DNA from: Sphaerisporangium corydalis
GTDB taxonomy: Bacteria; Actinomycetota; Actinomycetes; Streptosporangiales; Streptosporangiaceae
Assembly (NCBI RefSeq): GCF_025506355.1
Contig: NZ_JANZYP010000015.1
Coordinates: 88,448 to 152,447, forward strand
Direction: 5' to 3'
DNA length: 64,000 bases
The position numbers and the translations under genes were made by a program. The notes under the pieces are model-generated. The model worked only from the letters and a program-made list of their open reading frames with translations. It was not told the origin of the DNA and did not search any database. This document shows positions 23,666 through 32,969 of the stretch, one piece after another. Position 1 is the first letter of the stretch. The number at the start of each line of letters is the position of its first letter.

Positions 23666-24610
23666 ATGCAGATGAAGGGCCCCGGCGAGGCGATCATCCA
23701 GCCGTCCCAGGAAGTCACCGAGGCCCTGGCCTGCGGGAAGCCCGTGGTGGCACTCGAGACCACGATCATCTCGCACGGGCTGCCGCAGCCGCGCAACCTC
23801 CAGGTCGCGATCGAGCTCGAAGGGCTCGTCCGGGAGGCCGGCGCCGTGCCGGCGACCATCGCCGTCCTCGACGGGGTGGCCAGGGTCGGCCTGGACAAGG
23901 GCATGCTGGAACGGGTCGCCACCGAGCCGGGACTGCGCAAACTGGGCTTCCGCGACCTGCCCGCCGCCGCCGCGCTCGCGGCGAGCGGCGCCACGACCGT
24001 CTCGGCCACGGCGTTCCTCGCCGCGCGCGCCGGGATCCGGGTGTTCGCCACGGGCGGCCTCGGCGGCGTCCACCGCGGCTGGACCGACGACCAGGACGAG
24101 TCCGCCGACCTGGACATGCTGTCCAGGACCAGGATCACCGTGGTCTGCGCGGGCGTGAAGTCGATCCTGGACGTGCCCGCGACCCTGCAGCGGCTGGAGA
24201 CGCGCGGCGTGAGCGTGGCCGGCTACCGCACCGGCACCTTCCCCGGCTTCTACCTGCACAGTTCCGGCCTGCCCGTCGACTGGCGGCTGGAGTCCCCCGA
24301 GCAGGCCGCCGCCGTCATGCGGGCGCAGGACGGCCTGGGCGGCCCGGAGACGGCGCTGATCGTGGCCAACCCGGTCCCGGTGGCCGAGCAGCTCGACCCC
24401 GGCCTGCACGACCGCGTGCTCGCCGAGGCGCTGGACGCCGCCGGCCGCGAGGGCGTCACCGGCCAGGCCATCACCCCGTTCCTGCTCGGATACCTCGTCG
24501 AGGGCACCGGGGGCGCCTCTCTGGAGGCCAACCTGGCCGCCGTGCGCGGCAACACCCGCCTGGCCGGGCGCATCGCGGCCGCATGGGCCGCGCCGGCGCT
24601 GGAGGGCTGA
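23666..24610 (+). CDS. psuG: Pseudouridine-5'-phosphate glycosidase
   Basis: 314 residues. Cleaves the C-glycosidic bond of pseudouridine 5'-phosphate to uracil and ribose 5-phosphate. Family signatures are clear: PVVALETTIISHGLPQPRN, PATIAVLDGVARVGL, GATTVSATAFLAARAGIRVFATGGLGGVHRG, VVCAGVKSILDVPATLQRLETRGV and YRTGTFPGFYLHSSG. Length is typical. ATG 23666 or the ATG six bases later are both possible. A PfkB kinase starts 2 bp after the stop, forming the usual salvage pair; no dedicated nucleoside transporter gene is adjacent. Confidence 0.95.
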   Translation: MQMKGPGEAIIQPSQEVTEALACGKPVVALETTIISHGLPQPRNLQVAIELEGLVREAGAVPATIAVLDGVARVGLDKGMLERVATEPGLRKLGFRDLPAAAALAASGATTVSATAFLAARAGIRVFATGGLGGVHRGWTDDQDESADLDMLSRTRITVVCAGVKSILDVPATLQRLETRGVSVAGYRTGTFPGFYLHSSGLPVDWRLESPEQAAAVMRAQDGLGGPETALIVANPVPVAEQLDPGLHDRVLAEALDAAGREGVTGQAITPFLLGYLVEGTGGASLEANLAAVRGNTRLAGRIAAAWAAPALEG

Positions 24611-24611
24611 G

Positions 24612-25553
24612 TTGGGCGGCCTGCTGGTCGTCGGCGACGCCGTCACCGACGTGGTGGCGCTGCACGCGGTGCCGGTCGCGACCGGCACCGACACCGCCGC
24701 CGACATCGTCGTACGGCCGGGCGGCTCGGGGGCCAACACCGCGTCCTGGGCCGCCCACCTGGGCGCGGACACGCGCATCCTGACCCGCGTCGGGTACGAC
24801 ACCGGACCGTGGCACATCGCCGAGCTGCGCGGCGCGGGGGTGCGCCCGCACATCCGGGTGGACCCGGCGCACCCGACCGCCGTCGTGATCGCGATGGTCG
24901 ACGGGAGCGGCGAGCGCTCGATGCTGACCAACCGGGGCGCGGGCGGGCGCATCGGCCCTGACGACTGGGACGAGTCGCTCCTGGACGGGGTGAGCCACCT
25001 GCACGTCTCGGGGTACACGCTGTTCGCCGAGCCCGGCCTGGAACTGGTCCGCCTGGCCGTGCGCGCCGCGCTCGCCCGGGATGTGCGCGTCAGCGTGGAC
25101 CCGGCGTCCACCGGTTTCCTGCGCGAGTTCGGGCCCGAGCGGTTCCTGCGCGAGACGGCGGCGGCGTCGGTCGTCATCCCCAACCGGGACGAGGCGCTGC
25201 TGCTCACCGGGGAGCGCGACGTGAGCGCGGCCGCGGCGGCGCTCAGCGCACACTACGGGACGGCCGCGGTGAAGCTCGGCGCCGCCGGCGCGCTCCTCGC
25301 CGTGGGCGGCCGGATCGTGTGCCGGGCGCCCGCCGCCGACGCGCGCGCGGTCGACTCGACGGGCGCGGGGGACGCCTTCGCCGCCGGATTTCTCAGCGCG
25401 CTGATCGCGGGCCTGTCGCCGGCATCGTCGCTGGATGCGGGCTGTTCGGCGGGCGCCGCGGCGGTCACGCGGCTCGGCGGGCGGCCGGGGTCGGCAAGGG
25501 GTGTCCACTCGGTTACCGGACCCGCGAACGACGAGCCGCTATGTTCTCCCTAG
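24612..25553 (+). CDS. psuK: PfkB-family kinase, probable pseudouridine kinase
   Basis: 313-residue ribokinase-type kinase, inferred to phosphorylate pseudouridine for PsuG. The N-terminal signature is VVRPGGSGANTASWAAHLG, with VGYDTGPW after it. The C-terminal ATP/catalytic motif is AVDSTGAGDAFAAGFLSALIAG, with the catalytic Asp in GAGD. Start is TTG 24612, just after the psuG TGA, so translation is probably coupled. The substrate is assigned from the neighbouring psuG; sequence alone would only say sugar or nucleoside kinase. Confidence 0.85.
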   Translation: MGGLLVVGDAVTDVVALHAVPVATGTDTAADIVVRPGGSGANTASWAAHLGADTRILTRVGYDTGPWHIAELRGAGVRPHIRVDPAHPTAVVIAMVDGSGERSMLTNRGAGGRIGPDDWDESLLDGVSHLHVSGYTLFAEPGLELVRLAVRAALARDVRVSVDPASTGFLREFGPERFLRETAAASVVIPNRDEALLLTGERDVSAAAAALSAHYGTAAVKLGAAGALLAVGGRIVCRAPAADARAVDSTGAGDAFAAGFLSALIAGLSPASSLDAGCSAGAAAVTRLGGRPGSARGVHSVTGPANDEPLCSP

Positions 25554-25631
25554 ATGGCGCTAATTGATAGCCTCCGGCGTAAGCTGCACCATTAGCAACA
25601 TGCGTCACACTCGGGAGGATGCGGTCAGCCG

Positions 25632-27425
25632 ATGGACGCCGATTCAATGATCTGTCTGAGCGATATGGTCCCCGCTCTGCGCTGGAGCCGTCCTCAGCAG
25701 ATCGCCGAAGTGCTCGCCGACCCCCGGCTCCCCGGAGGCTGGTGGGCGTCGGTCGCCCTCAGTCGCGCTCTCGGCACAACCGGTGTCGAGTGGCTGTGCG
25801 ACCGTCTCTCCCGGCTGGCCGTCAGCCGCTGGGACCACCTGGCGCTCATGGACGTGCTCCCGGCCCTCCAGGTGCACGTGGTGGACCCCGGGCTGCCCAG
25901 CCTGCCCGAGCCGGCGCGCTCGGCGATCAGCGGGATGGGCGGCTGGCAGCATCTCGGCCGGCTCTCCCCCGCCGACCTGCGGCTCCCGACCGTCCCCGCG
26001 TCCGCCGAAGTGATCATCACGGCCGTCTTCCGTGAGATCCTCGGCCGGCTCCCCGCGGTCTCCCCCCAGGTCCCCCCGCCCCTGCCCGCGCAGCAACCCG
26101 CCGCCTCGCAGGTCACCGCCACGCCTCCCGTGCCGCGGACCGGGCAGCCGACCGGCCCGCACCCCGCGCAGCCCACCGGCCCGCACCCCGCTCAGCCGAC
26201 GGGCCCGCACCGTGCGATGCCCACCGGACCGCACCGCGCCCAGCCGACCGGGCCCTTCCACGCCCAGCCCGCCGGCGTGGGCATCCCCCCGATGAACGGC
26301 GCGCCGCCCGCGCCTGAGCCGTACCGCGAGACGCCGCCGCCCGCCGTCCCCGCGACCCCGCCCCCGCCGCCGGTCTCCGACAACCCGCTCGTCAGGCTCG
26401 TCGACGCGGTGTTCCGCGAGTGGACGCCGCTGGAGCGGGCCGTCGCCATCGAGCGCCTGTTCGCCGAGGAGCCCATCAGCCTGCGCACCCTGGCCCACGA
26501 GCTGCACGTCGACCGTGACGTCCTGTCGCAGGCGCAGCGCGCGGCCGAGGAACGGGTGCTCCGGTGGCTGAAGTCCCCCGAGTCCACCGCGGTGACCGGC
26601 CACCTGTTCCGGCTCACCGAGTGGCTCGGCGTCGCGGCCACCGAGGACCAGCTGATCGGCGCCGACCCCGCGCACCCCATCCAGGTGCCCTCGCTCGGCA
26701 CGCCGCTGTGGCGCGTGCTGGTGGCGCTCATGCCCGACCGCCGCCTCCAGGACGGCTGGCTGGTCGTCGGCGACCTCACCCGGCTGCGCGAGCGCACGGC
26801 GCAACTGCTGGGCGACAAGACCTCGGGCGAGGACGCCGCGGAACTGCTGGCGCAGGTCGGCATCCGCGCCCACTCGGCCCAGTCGTGGATCGACGCCCTG
26901 CCCCGCGCCATGTCCCGCTCGGCGGAAGCCCCGGCCACCAACGGCTTCACCCCGCTCCCCCGCCGCACGCCCGGGGCCAACGGCCACCAGATGCGCGGCG
27001 GGCTGCCGGTGCCGTCCGTGGCGGAGAACCTGCCCGACGCGCAGACGGCGCTGGCCGCGCTCACCGCCCTGTCCGGCCCGCCGCGCCCCCACCTGGTGCC
27101 GGAACCGCGAGCCGCGACGCACGCGCCGCCGCTGCCCAGCCCCACCTCCGACCCGCGGCGCTGGCAGCGCATCGACGTCACCAGCGAGCACCTGCGCGGC
27201 GAGCCCGTCGCCGTGCCCGAGGGGTACGCCACCCAGCTCGGCATGCGCCCGGGGACGCTGCTGTCGGTCACCGGGCCAGGGGACAACGCGGTCGTCCTGG
27301 TCTGGCGCGACCGCCAGCCGGTCTTCGACTCCCTGCAGCCCGTCCTCATGCGCCTCAACGCCCGCCCCGGCGACTCCATCTACGTCACCGTGGACGGCTA
27401 CCGCCTGGACGCCCAGCTCACCTGA
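25632..27425 (+). CDS. Unrecognised protein with a sigma-region-4-like helix-turn-helix and octapeptide repeats
   Basis: 597 residues, not assigned to a known family. An N-terminal domain of about 150 residues (RWSRPQQIAEVLADPRLPGG ...) is followed by a Pro-rich linker with QPTGPHPA octapeptides (about 172-211). Residues about 255-310, WTPLERAVAIERLFAEEPIS then LRTLAHELHVDRDVLSQAQR and RAAEERVLRWL, follow the sigma-70 region 4 pattern. A later domain (PLWRVLVALMPDRRLQDGWL) could be a second DNA-binding unit, and the C-terminus is a small beta-rich module (DVTSEHLRGEPVAVPEGYA ...). GGGAGG lies 14 bp before ATG 25632, a long spacing. It follows psuK by 78 bp but may have its own promoter. Confidence 0.8.
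   Translation: MDADSMICLSDMVPALRWSRPQQIAEVLADPRLPGGWWASVALSRALGTTGVEWLCDRLSRLAVSRWDHLALMDVLPALQVHVVDPGLPSLPEPARSAISGMGGWQHLGRLSPADLRLPTVPASAEVIITAVFREILGRLPAVSPQVPPPLPAQQPAASQVTATPPVPRTGQPTGPHPAQPTGPHPAQPTGPHRAMPTGPHRAQPTGPFHAQPAGVGIPPMNGAPPAPEPYRETPPPAVPATPPPPPVSDNPLVRLVDAVFREWTPLERAVAIERLFAEEPISLRTLAHELHVDRDVLSQAQRAAEERVLRWLKSPESTAVTGHLFRLTEWLGVAATEDQLIGADPAHPIQVPSLGTPLWRVLVALMPDRRLQDGWLVVGDLTRLRERTAQLLGDKTSGEDAAELLAQVGIRAHSAQSWIDALPRAMSRSAEAPATNGFTPLPRRTPGANGHQMRGGLPVPSVAENLPDAQTALAALTALSGPPRPHLVPEPRAATHAPPLPSPTSDPRRWQRIDVTSEHLRGEPVAVPEGYATQLGMRPGTLLSVTGPGDNAVVLVWRDRQPVFDSLQPVLMRLNARPGDSIYVTVDGYRLDAQLT
26145..26264 (+). repeat. 24-bp in-frame tandem repeat (5 copies)
   Basis: Five 24-bp units encode QPTGPHPA, QPTGPHPA, QPTGPHRA, MPTGPHRA and QPTGPFHA. 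The array is the core of a longer Pro-rich linker and has the same 8-codon period as the array in the AfsR-like gene at 5677. Confidence 0.9.
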
Positions 27426-27583
27426 CCCCGCGCCTCCTTTACCCTCCGCCTCCCTGGACGACGCCTCCCTGACGCCTGAGCCCTCGCGGCCCCGCACTCC
27501 GGGCGGGACTCATCCTCGGGTGGGACGGGCGAAGGGTTCTTGGGTGGGAGTGCGGAGGGGCGAAGGCGTGAGAGGCTGGGCGG

Positions 27584-30500
27584 GTGCGGATCGCGGTGCT
27601 CGGGTCGTTCGAGGTTCGTGACGACGACGGCACGGCGCTCGACGTCAGCGGCCCCCGGCTACGGCGGCTGCTCGCCGCGCTGGCCCTGCCGGCGGGACGC
27701 GCCGTCGCCACCGCGTCCCTGATCGACGACGTCTGGGGCGACGACCCGCCCGCCGGGGCGCTTCGCGCGCTCCAGTCCCTGGTCTCACGGCTTCGCCAGG
27801 TCGTCCCGGTCGCGGTGGAGGCCCTCCCGTACGGTTACCGCATGGCGGGCACCGTGACCGACGTCCGCGAGTTCGAACGGTCGGGCGAGGCGGGCCGGCA
27901 CGCCTGGCGCCTGGGCGACGCCGAGACCACGATCCGCGAGCTGACGACGGCGCTGCGGCTGTGGCGCGGCGTCCCCTTCACCGGCCTCGGTCCCGGCTTC
28001 GCCCCCGCGACGGCCGCGCGCCTGACCGACCTCCACCTGTCGGCGACCGAGGACCTCCTCGACGCCAGGCTGACCACCCTCGAACAGGGCCTCACCACAT
28101 CCGGACGCGCGCGGAACACCCTTCTCGACCACTCGGCCGACCTCCCTTCCGGCCACGCCGGGGACGGTCCGGGGGGTGCGGGCGACACTTCAGGGCGCGC
28201 TGGGGACGGCTCGGGGTGCGCGGGGGACGTCGCCGCGGAGGTGGCGGCGCTGGTCGCCGCGCATCCGCTGCGGGAACGGCTGCACGGTCTGCGCATGCGC
28301 GCCCTGCGCGCGGCCGGGCGGCCCGCCGAGGCGCTGGAGGCCTTCGAGCACGCCCGCGCGACCCTGGCCGACCGGCTCGGCGCCGACCCCTCACCCGCGC
28401 TCCGTGCCCTGCATCTGGACCTGCTGCGCGACCCCGGCCCCGAGGAGCGGGGACCGGGCCGCGCCCCGGGCAACCTGCGTGCGCCCCTGACGTCCTTCGT
28501 CGGGCGGGACGCGGAACTCGCCCAGGTCGGCGACCTGCTCGCGACCTCCCGCCTGGTGACGCTGGCGGGCCCCGGCGGGGTCGGCAAGACGCGCCTGGCC
28601 ACGGAGGCGGCGGCCGCATGGGCGCACCGGACCGGCGAGGGCGCCTGGCTCGTCGAGCTCGCCGGCGTCCGCGACCCGCTGGAGATCACCGGCGCGGTCC
28701 TCACCGCGCTCGGCGTCCGCGAGGCGGGGGGTGACGGCGGGCGGCTGGTGGGGGCGCTGCGGGACCGGCGGCTGCTGGTGGTGCTGGACAACTGCGAGCA
28801 CCTGATCGACGCCTGCGCGCGCATCGCCGAGGACGTCCTGGGCGAGTGCCCGGGGGTCCGCGTGCTCGCGACCTCCAGGGAACCGCTGTCGATCGCGGGC
28901 GAGTCGATCGTCGGCGTCGGCCGGCTGGCCGTGCCGCCTCCGGGATACCGGCCCGGTGACGCCTCGTCGTACCCCGCGATCCGCCTGTTCGCCGACCGTG
29001 CGGCGCTCGCCCGCCCCGGGTTCACCATCGCGCGCGACGACGAGGCCGCCGTCGTCGAGATCTGCCGCCGCCTGGACGGGCTGCCTCTCGCGATCGAACT
29101 GGCCTGCGCGCGGCTGCGCAGCCTTCCGGTGACCGAGATCCGCGACCGGCTGGGGGACCGGTTCCGGTTGCTGACCGGCGGCAGCCGTACCGTTCTGCCC
29201 CGCCACCAGACCCTGGAGGCCGTCGTCGCCTGGAGCTGGGACCTGCTGACGGGCCCCGAGCGGCGGCTGGCCCGCCGTCTCGCGGTCTTCACGGGCGGCG
29301 CGACCGTCGAGTCCGCCGAGGCCGTGTGCGCCGACGACGAGGCGCGAACGGGACATGCGGTCGAGAGGCGGACCGGAGCCACGGACGAAGGACGGGCGGG
29401 AAACGGGGAGGAAGGACGGGCGGGAGACGGGGAGGAACCGGGAGCGCGAAGCGGAGGCGCGGATCGGGAGGAGGTGCGGGTCGGGGAGGTGCTCGATCTG
29501 TTGCGGGTGCTGGTGGACAAGTCGCTGGTCGAGCTGGTCGAGGTGCCCGGTGCCCCGGCCCGCTACCGGATGCTGGACACCATCCGCGACTTCACCGCCG
29601 CCCGCCTCGTCCGCGCGGGCGAGTCCGGCCGGGTGCGGCAGGCTCACGCGTACCACTTCCTCGCGGGGGCGGAGGCCGCCGACCTGGCCCTGCGCGGCCC
29701 CGACCAGCTCCGCCACCTCGCCTGGCTCACCCGCGAGCACGACAACCTGACGACCGCGCTGCGGTGGGCGGTGGACGACGCCGACGCCGAGGCGGCCGGG
29801 CGGCTGTGCACGGCGCTCGGCTGGTTCTGGGTGCTGCGCGGCGACCACGCCGAGGCCGCGACCTGGCTCGAGGAGTCCCTCGCCCTCGACAGGAGACCGG
29901 CCGGCCGCGACCACGCCGGACCAGGGGAACGAACCCGTGACTCCCTCCGGCCTGGCCCGGAGAAGCCCGGCCCCGTCCAGCCCGAGGCCCGCGAGCCACG
30001 CCGACCCGGCGCCGCGGCGGGTGGCGGGGTGGCGGGGCGGGTGGTGGCGGGGGCGCAGGTGTTCGCGGCGATGCATCACTCGGCGACCCACCGGCCTGAG
30101 CTGAGCGTGCGGGCGTCGGAGGAGGCGCAGCGGCTGGCCGATGCGGGAACGCCGCCGGACCACCCGGTCGCCGTCGTGTTCTGGCCGGTGATGAAGCTGC
30201 TGCCACGGTACGAGCTCGGCGCGGCCCTGGAGGGTCTGTCCGCCCTGGCCGACCATCCCGATCCGTGGGTGTCGGCGGCGGCCGTGCTGCTCGGCGGCCT
30301 GTCGCGGGAGAACTCCGGCGACGCCGCCGGGGCGCTCGTGAGCCTGGAGGACGCGCGGAAGCGGTTCCTCGACATCGGCGACCGCTGGGGCGTGGCGACG
30401 GCGACCGGGTCGCTCGGCTACATCCGCAGCCTCGCGGGCGACCACGCGGGGGCGATCGCGGCGATGGCCGAGGCGAGGGGGCTGGCCGAGGTCCTGGGCG

Positions 30501-31135
30501 CCGAGGACGACGTCGCGGTGATGCTGGCCGAGCAGGGGGTGGAGCGCATGCGGTCCGGCGATCTGGCGGGTGCCCGCGCCGACCTCACCCGCTCGTTGAG
30601 CGTCGGCCGGTCGCGCGGTTCCCGTACGACGATGGCCTTCGTCGAGAGCGCGCTCGGCGAGCTGGCCATGGCGAGCGGCGACCTCCCGCAGGCCGGGGAC
30701 CTGCTCGATCGCGCCCTCGAAAAGGTCGGCGTCCTCGGCGGCCTCCCCCCGAGGGTCCGCGCCCTCACCCTCCTGCGCCGGGCCCGCCTCTCCCTCCTCG
30801 CCGACCCCGCGTACGGCCCCGCGTCGGTGTACCTGCGGGAGGCGGTGGAGCTGGCGCGGCGGAGCGGGGATCGGCCGATCGTGGCGCGGGCGGCCGAGAC
30901 GCTGGCCGAGGCGGCGCTGGCCGGGGGCCGGCCGGTGGAGGCGGGCCGGATGCTGGGGCTGGCCGAGGTGCTCCGGGGCATGCCCGACCACGGCAGCCCG
31001 GAGGTGCGGAAGATGGAGGCCGGGGGACGCGCGGCGGCGGCCGAGGCGTTCACCGCCGCCCGCGCGTCCGCCGCCGCGCTGTCCCCCGACGCGGCGCTCG
31101 CCGCGCTCCTGGACGGTCAGGAACGCCTGCGGTAG
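27584..31135 (+). CDS. Second AfsR/SARP-type regulator with BTAD and NB-ARC ATPase
   Basis: 1183 residues. Winged helix at about 1-90 (MRIAVLGSFEVRDDDGTALD ... LVSRLRQVV), BTAD domain about 95-280, then Walker A GPGGVGKTRLA and Walker B RLLVVLDNCEHLIDA, GLPLAIELACARLRSLPVTE, WSWDLLTGPERRLARRLAVF, and a TPR-like C-terminal half. Low-complexity insertions interrupt the BTAD (about 28090-28235, SGRAGDGSG type), the ATPase/TPR junction (29335-29480, GRAGNGEEGRAGDGEE) and the TPR region (29885-30040). GTG 27584 gives the canonical winged-helix start. The stop overlaps a converging ABC permease gene by 19 bp. It may control the adjacent DrrAB-type exporter, but nothing in the sequence proves it. 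Confidence 0.86.
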   Translation: MRIAVLGSFEVRDDDGTALDVSGPRLRRLLAALALPAGRAVATASLIDDVWGDDPPAGALRALQSLVSRLRQVVPVAVEALPYGYRMAGTVTDVREFERSGEAGRHAWRLGDAETTIRELTTALRLWRGVPFTGLGPGFAPATAARLTDLHLSATEDLLDARLTTLEQGLTTSGRARNTLLDHSADLPSGHAGDGPGGAGDTSGRAGDGSGCAGDVAAEVAALVAAHPLRERLHGLRMRALRAAGRPAEALEAFEHARATLADRLGADPSPALRALHLDLLRDPGPEERGPGRAPGNLRAPLTSFVGRDAELAQVGDLLATSRLVTLAGPGGVGKTRLATEAAAAWAHRTGEGAWLVELAGVRDPLEITGAVLTALGVREAGGDGGRLVGALRDRRLLVVLDNCEHLIDACARIAEDVLGECPGVRVLATSREPLSIAGESIVGVGRLAVPPPGYRPGDASSYPAIRLFADRAALARPGFTIARDDEAAVVEICRRLDGLPLAIELACARLRSLPVTEIRDRLGDRFRLLTGGSRTVLPRHQTLEAVVAWSWDLLTGPERRLARRLAVFTGGATVESAEAVCADDEARTGHAVERRTGATDEGRAGNGEEGRAGDGEEPGARSGGADREEVRVGEVLDLLRVLVDKSLVELVEVPGAPARYRMLDTIRDFTAARLVRAGESGRVRQAHAYHFLAGAEAADLALRGPDQLRHLAWLTREHDNLTTALRWAVDDADAEAAGRLCTALGWFWVLRGDHAEAATWLEESLALDRRPAGRDHAGPGERTRDSLRPGPEKPGPVQPEAREPRRPGAAAGGGVAGRVVAGAQVFAAMHHSATHRPELSVRASEEAQRLADAGTPPDHPVAVVFWPVMKLLPRYELGAALEGLSALADHPDPWVSAAAVLLGGLSRENSGDAAGALVSLEDARKRFLDIGDRWGVATATGSLGYIRSLAGDHAGAIAAMAEARGLAEVLGAEDDVAVMLAEQGVERMRSGDLAGARADLTRSLSVGRSRGSRTTMAFVESALGELAMASGDLPQAGDLLDRALEKVGVLGGLPPRVRALTLLRRARLSLLADPAYGPASVYLREAVELARRSGDRPIVARAAETLAEAALAGGRPVEAGRMLGLAEVLRGMPDHGSPEVRKMEAGGRAAAAEAFTAARASAAALSPDAALAALLDGQERLR

Positions 31136-31920
31136 GCCAGCACGGCGAGCGGGGCGAAGACGGCCACGATGGCGGCCGTCCAGAGAAGGGACACCAGCAC
31201 CGCGTTCCCCGTCGGCGTGCCGAGCATCAGGCCCCTGGCCGCGTCCGACAACCGGGTGACCGGATTGACCCGTACCCAGACCTGGAGCCAGCCGGGCAGC
31301 TTCGCCGCAGGGACGAAGACGTTGCTGCCGAAGGTCAGCGGGAGGATGAGGACGAAACCGAAGCCGCCGATGCTCTCGGGCGAGCGGGCGAGCAGGCCGA
31401 TGAGGACCGACACCCAGCCCATGGCCATGGAGAACAGCAGGACCAGCAGGCAGGCGAGCGCCACGTCGCCGGCTTCCCCGTGCGTGCGGAACCCGAGGAT
31501 CGCGCCCACGATGAACACCACCGTCAGCGACAGCGCGTTCCGCACGAGATCGCTGAGGACGCGCCCGACCAGCGGCGCCGACCGCGCGATCGGCAGGCTG
31601 CGCAGCCGGTCGAACACGCCGGTGCGCACGTCGGAGTTGACGGCGATGGCGGAGTTCATCGACGCGAAGACGGCGGTCTGGACGGCGACGCCGGGCAGGA
31701 CGTACTGCAGGTAGGTGTGCCAGTCCCCCGCGACCGCGGTGCCGAACAGGAACGTGAACAGCACGACGAACGAGATCGGCATCAGCGTGAGGTCGAGGAG
31801 CTGGTCGGGCGAATGCCTGATCTTCAGCAGCCCCCGCCACGCCAGCGTCAGCCCCGCCCCGGCGGGTCCCCGCCGGAAGGCCACCCCGCGAGGGTGGCCC
31901 GCGGCGCCCACGCCGGTCAC
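31117..31920 (-). CDS. ABC-2 type exporter permease (DrrB-like)
   Basis: 267-residue membrane protein with six predicted segments, including LTLMPISFVVLFTFLFGTAV, ALSLTVVFIVGAILGF, VALACLLVLLFSMAMGWVSVLIGLLA and the C-terminal LLWTAAIVAVFAPLAVLAY. The family features YLQYVLPGVAVQT and LPLTFGSNVFVPAAKLPGWLQ ... NPVTRLSDAARGLM are present. It pairs with the ATPase encoded upstream; the ATG overlaps the ATPase stop by 4 bp. DrrAB-like exporters move hydrophobic drugs or lipids. The 3' end overlaps the converging regulator gene. Confidence 0.9.
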   Translation of the reverse strand: MTGVGAAGHPRGVAFRRGPAGAGLTLAWRGLLKIRHSPDQLLDLTLMPISFVVLFTFLFGTAVAGDWHTYLQYVLPGVAVQTAVFASMNSAIAVNSDVRTGVFDRLRSLPIARSAPLVGRVLSDLVRNALSLTVVFIVGAILGFRTHGEAGDVALACLLVLLFSMAMGWVSVLIGLLARSPESIGGFGFVLILPLTFGSNVFVPAAKLPGWLQVWVRVNPVTRLSDAARGLMLGTPTGNAVLVSLLWTAAIVAVFAPLAVLAYRRRS

Positions 31921-32888
31921 GCGGCGGCTCCTTCACGGGCGTCGTGGCCGGTCAGGGCGAGGAACACCTCGTCAAGGGTGGCCAGGCGCAGCGCGATCTC
32001 GGTGATCGCGATGTCCTCGGCGGCGGCCCTGCGCAGCACCTCGTCCAGGGCCTCGCGGCCGTCCACGGTGGCGTCGACCGGCAGGGACACCAGCTCCCCC
32101 GAGCGGGTGGGCGCGGAGCCCGCCACGCCGGCCAGGACGCGTTCCAGGTCGGCGAGCCGGCCGGGGTCGGTCACCCGCACGTCCAGGGTCCGGCCGCCGG
32201 CCGCCCTCTTCAGCTCGGCGGGGGTGCCCACGGAGATCACGCGGCCGTGGTCGAGCACGGCGATCCTTCCGGCCAGCCGGTCGGCCTCCTCCAGGTACTG
32301 GGTGGTCAGCAGGACCGTCGTGCCCTCGTCCACCAGTGCCCTGACGAGGTCCCAGACCGCGCCGCGCGAGCGCGGGTCGAGGCCGGAGGTCGGCTCGTCC
32401 AGGAAGAGCACGCGCGGGCGGCCGATGAGGCTGGCGGCCAGGTCGAGGCGGCGGCGCATGCCGCCGGAGTAGGTCTTGGCCGTGCGCCCGGCCGCGCCCG
32501 TGAGGTCGAACCGTTCGAGCAGTTCGCCCGCCCGCCGCCGGGCCTCGGCCCGGGGCAGCCCGAGCAGCCGGGCGACCATCGTGAGGTTCTCCCGGCCGGT
32601 CAGGTCCTCGTCCACGGCCGCGTACTGCCCGGTGAGGCCGATCAGGTCGCGGACCTCGCGTGGGCTGCGCGCGAGGTCGTGGCCGCCGATCCGCACGGTC
32701 CCGGCGTCGGGGCGCAGCAGCGTGGCGAGGATGCGCACCACGGTGGTCTTGCCCGCGCCGTTCGGGCCGAGCAGCCCGAACACCGAACCGGCGGGCACCG
32801 ACAGGTCGACGCCGTCGAGGGCGACCGTCTTCCCGTATCGTTTTCGCAGGCCTTCGGCCTGGATCTGGTATGCCGTCATACGGCGCAC
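31917..32888 (-). CDS. ABC transporter ATP-binding protein (DrrA-like)
   Basis: 320-323 residues. Walker A GPNGAGKTTVVR, Q-loop GLTGQYAAVDEDLTG, signature YSGGMRRRLDLAASL, Walker B RVLFLDEPTSGLDPRSR and the H-loop region TVLLTTQYLEEADRL. The signature and the C-terminal regulatory extension (ITEIALRLATLDEVFLALTG) are as in DrrA-type daunorubicin-resistance ATPases. The start is either ATG 32888 (MRRMTAYQI) or ATG 32879. It is coupled to the permease downstream. Confidence 0.92.
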   Translation of the reverse strand: MRRMTAYQIQAEGLRKRYGKTVALDGVDLSVPAGSVFGLLGPNGAGKTTVVRILATLLRPDAGTVRIGGHDLARSPREVRDLIGLTGQYAAVDEDLTGRENLTMVARLLGLPRAEARRRAGELLERFDLTGAAGRTAKTYSGGMRRRLDLAASLIGRPRVLFLDEPTSGLDPRSRGAVWDLVRALVDEGTTVLLTTQYLEEADRLAGRIAVLDHGRVISVGTPAELKRAAGGRTLDVRVTDPGRLADLERVLAGVAGSAPTRSGELVSLPVDATVDGREALDEVLRRAAAEDIAITEIALRLATLDEVFLALTGHDAREGAAA

Positions 32889-32969
32889 TCTCCACCAGGC
32901 CGCTCATATCTCGCTCACACGGCGCTCACCGGCCGGCGGGCGGGCCTGAGGGGACGGTGAGCCGCGAGG

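Noticed and set aside
32868..32881. Palindrome GTATGCCGTCATAC overlapping the ABC ATPase start
   Set aside because: Falls on the codons for MTAY; symmetry is short and may be chance.
27584..32888. Antibiotic biosynthetic gene cluster around the second AfsR-like regulator and DrrAB-type exporter
   Set aside because: No biosynthetic enzymes nearby; GNAT and SnoaL-like genes alone are insufficient.
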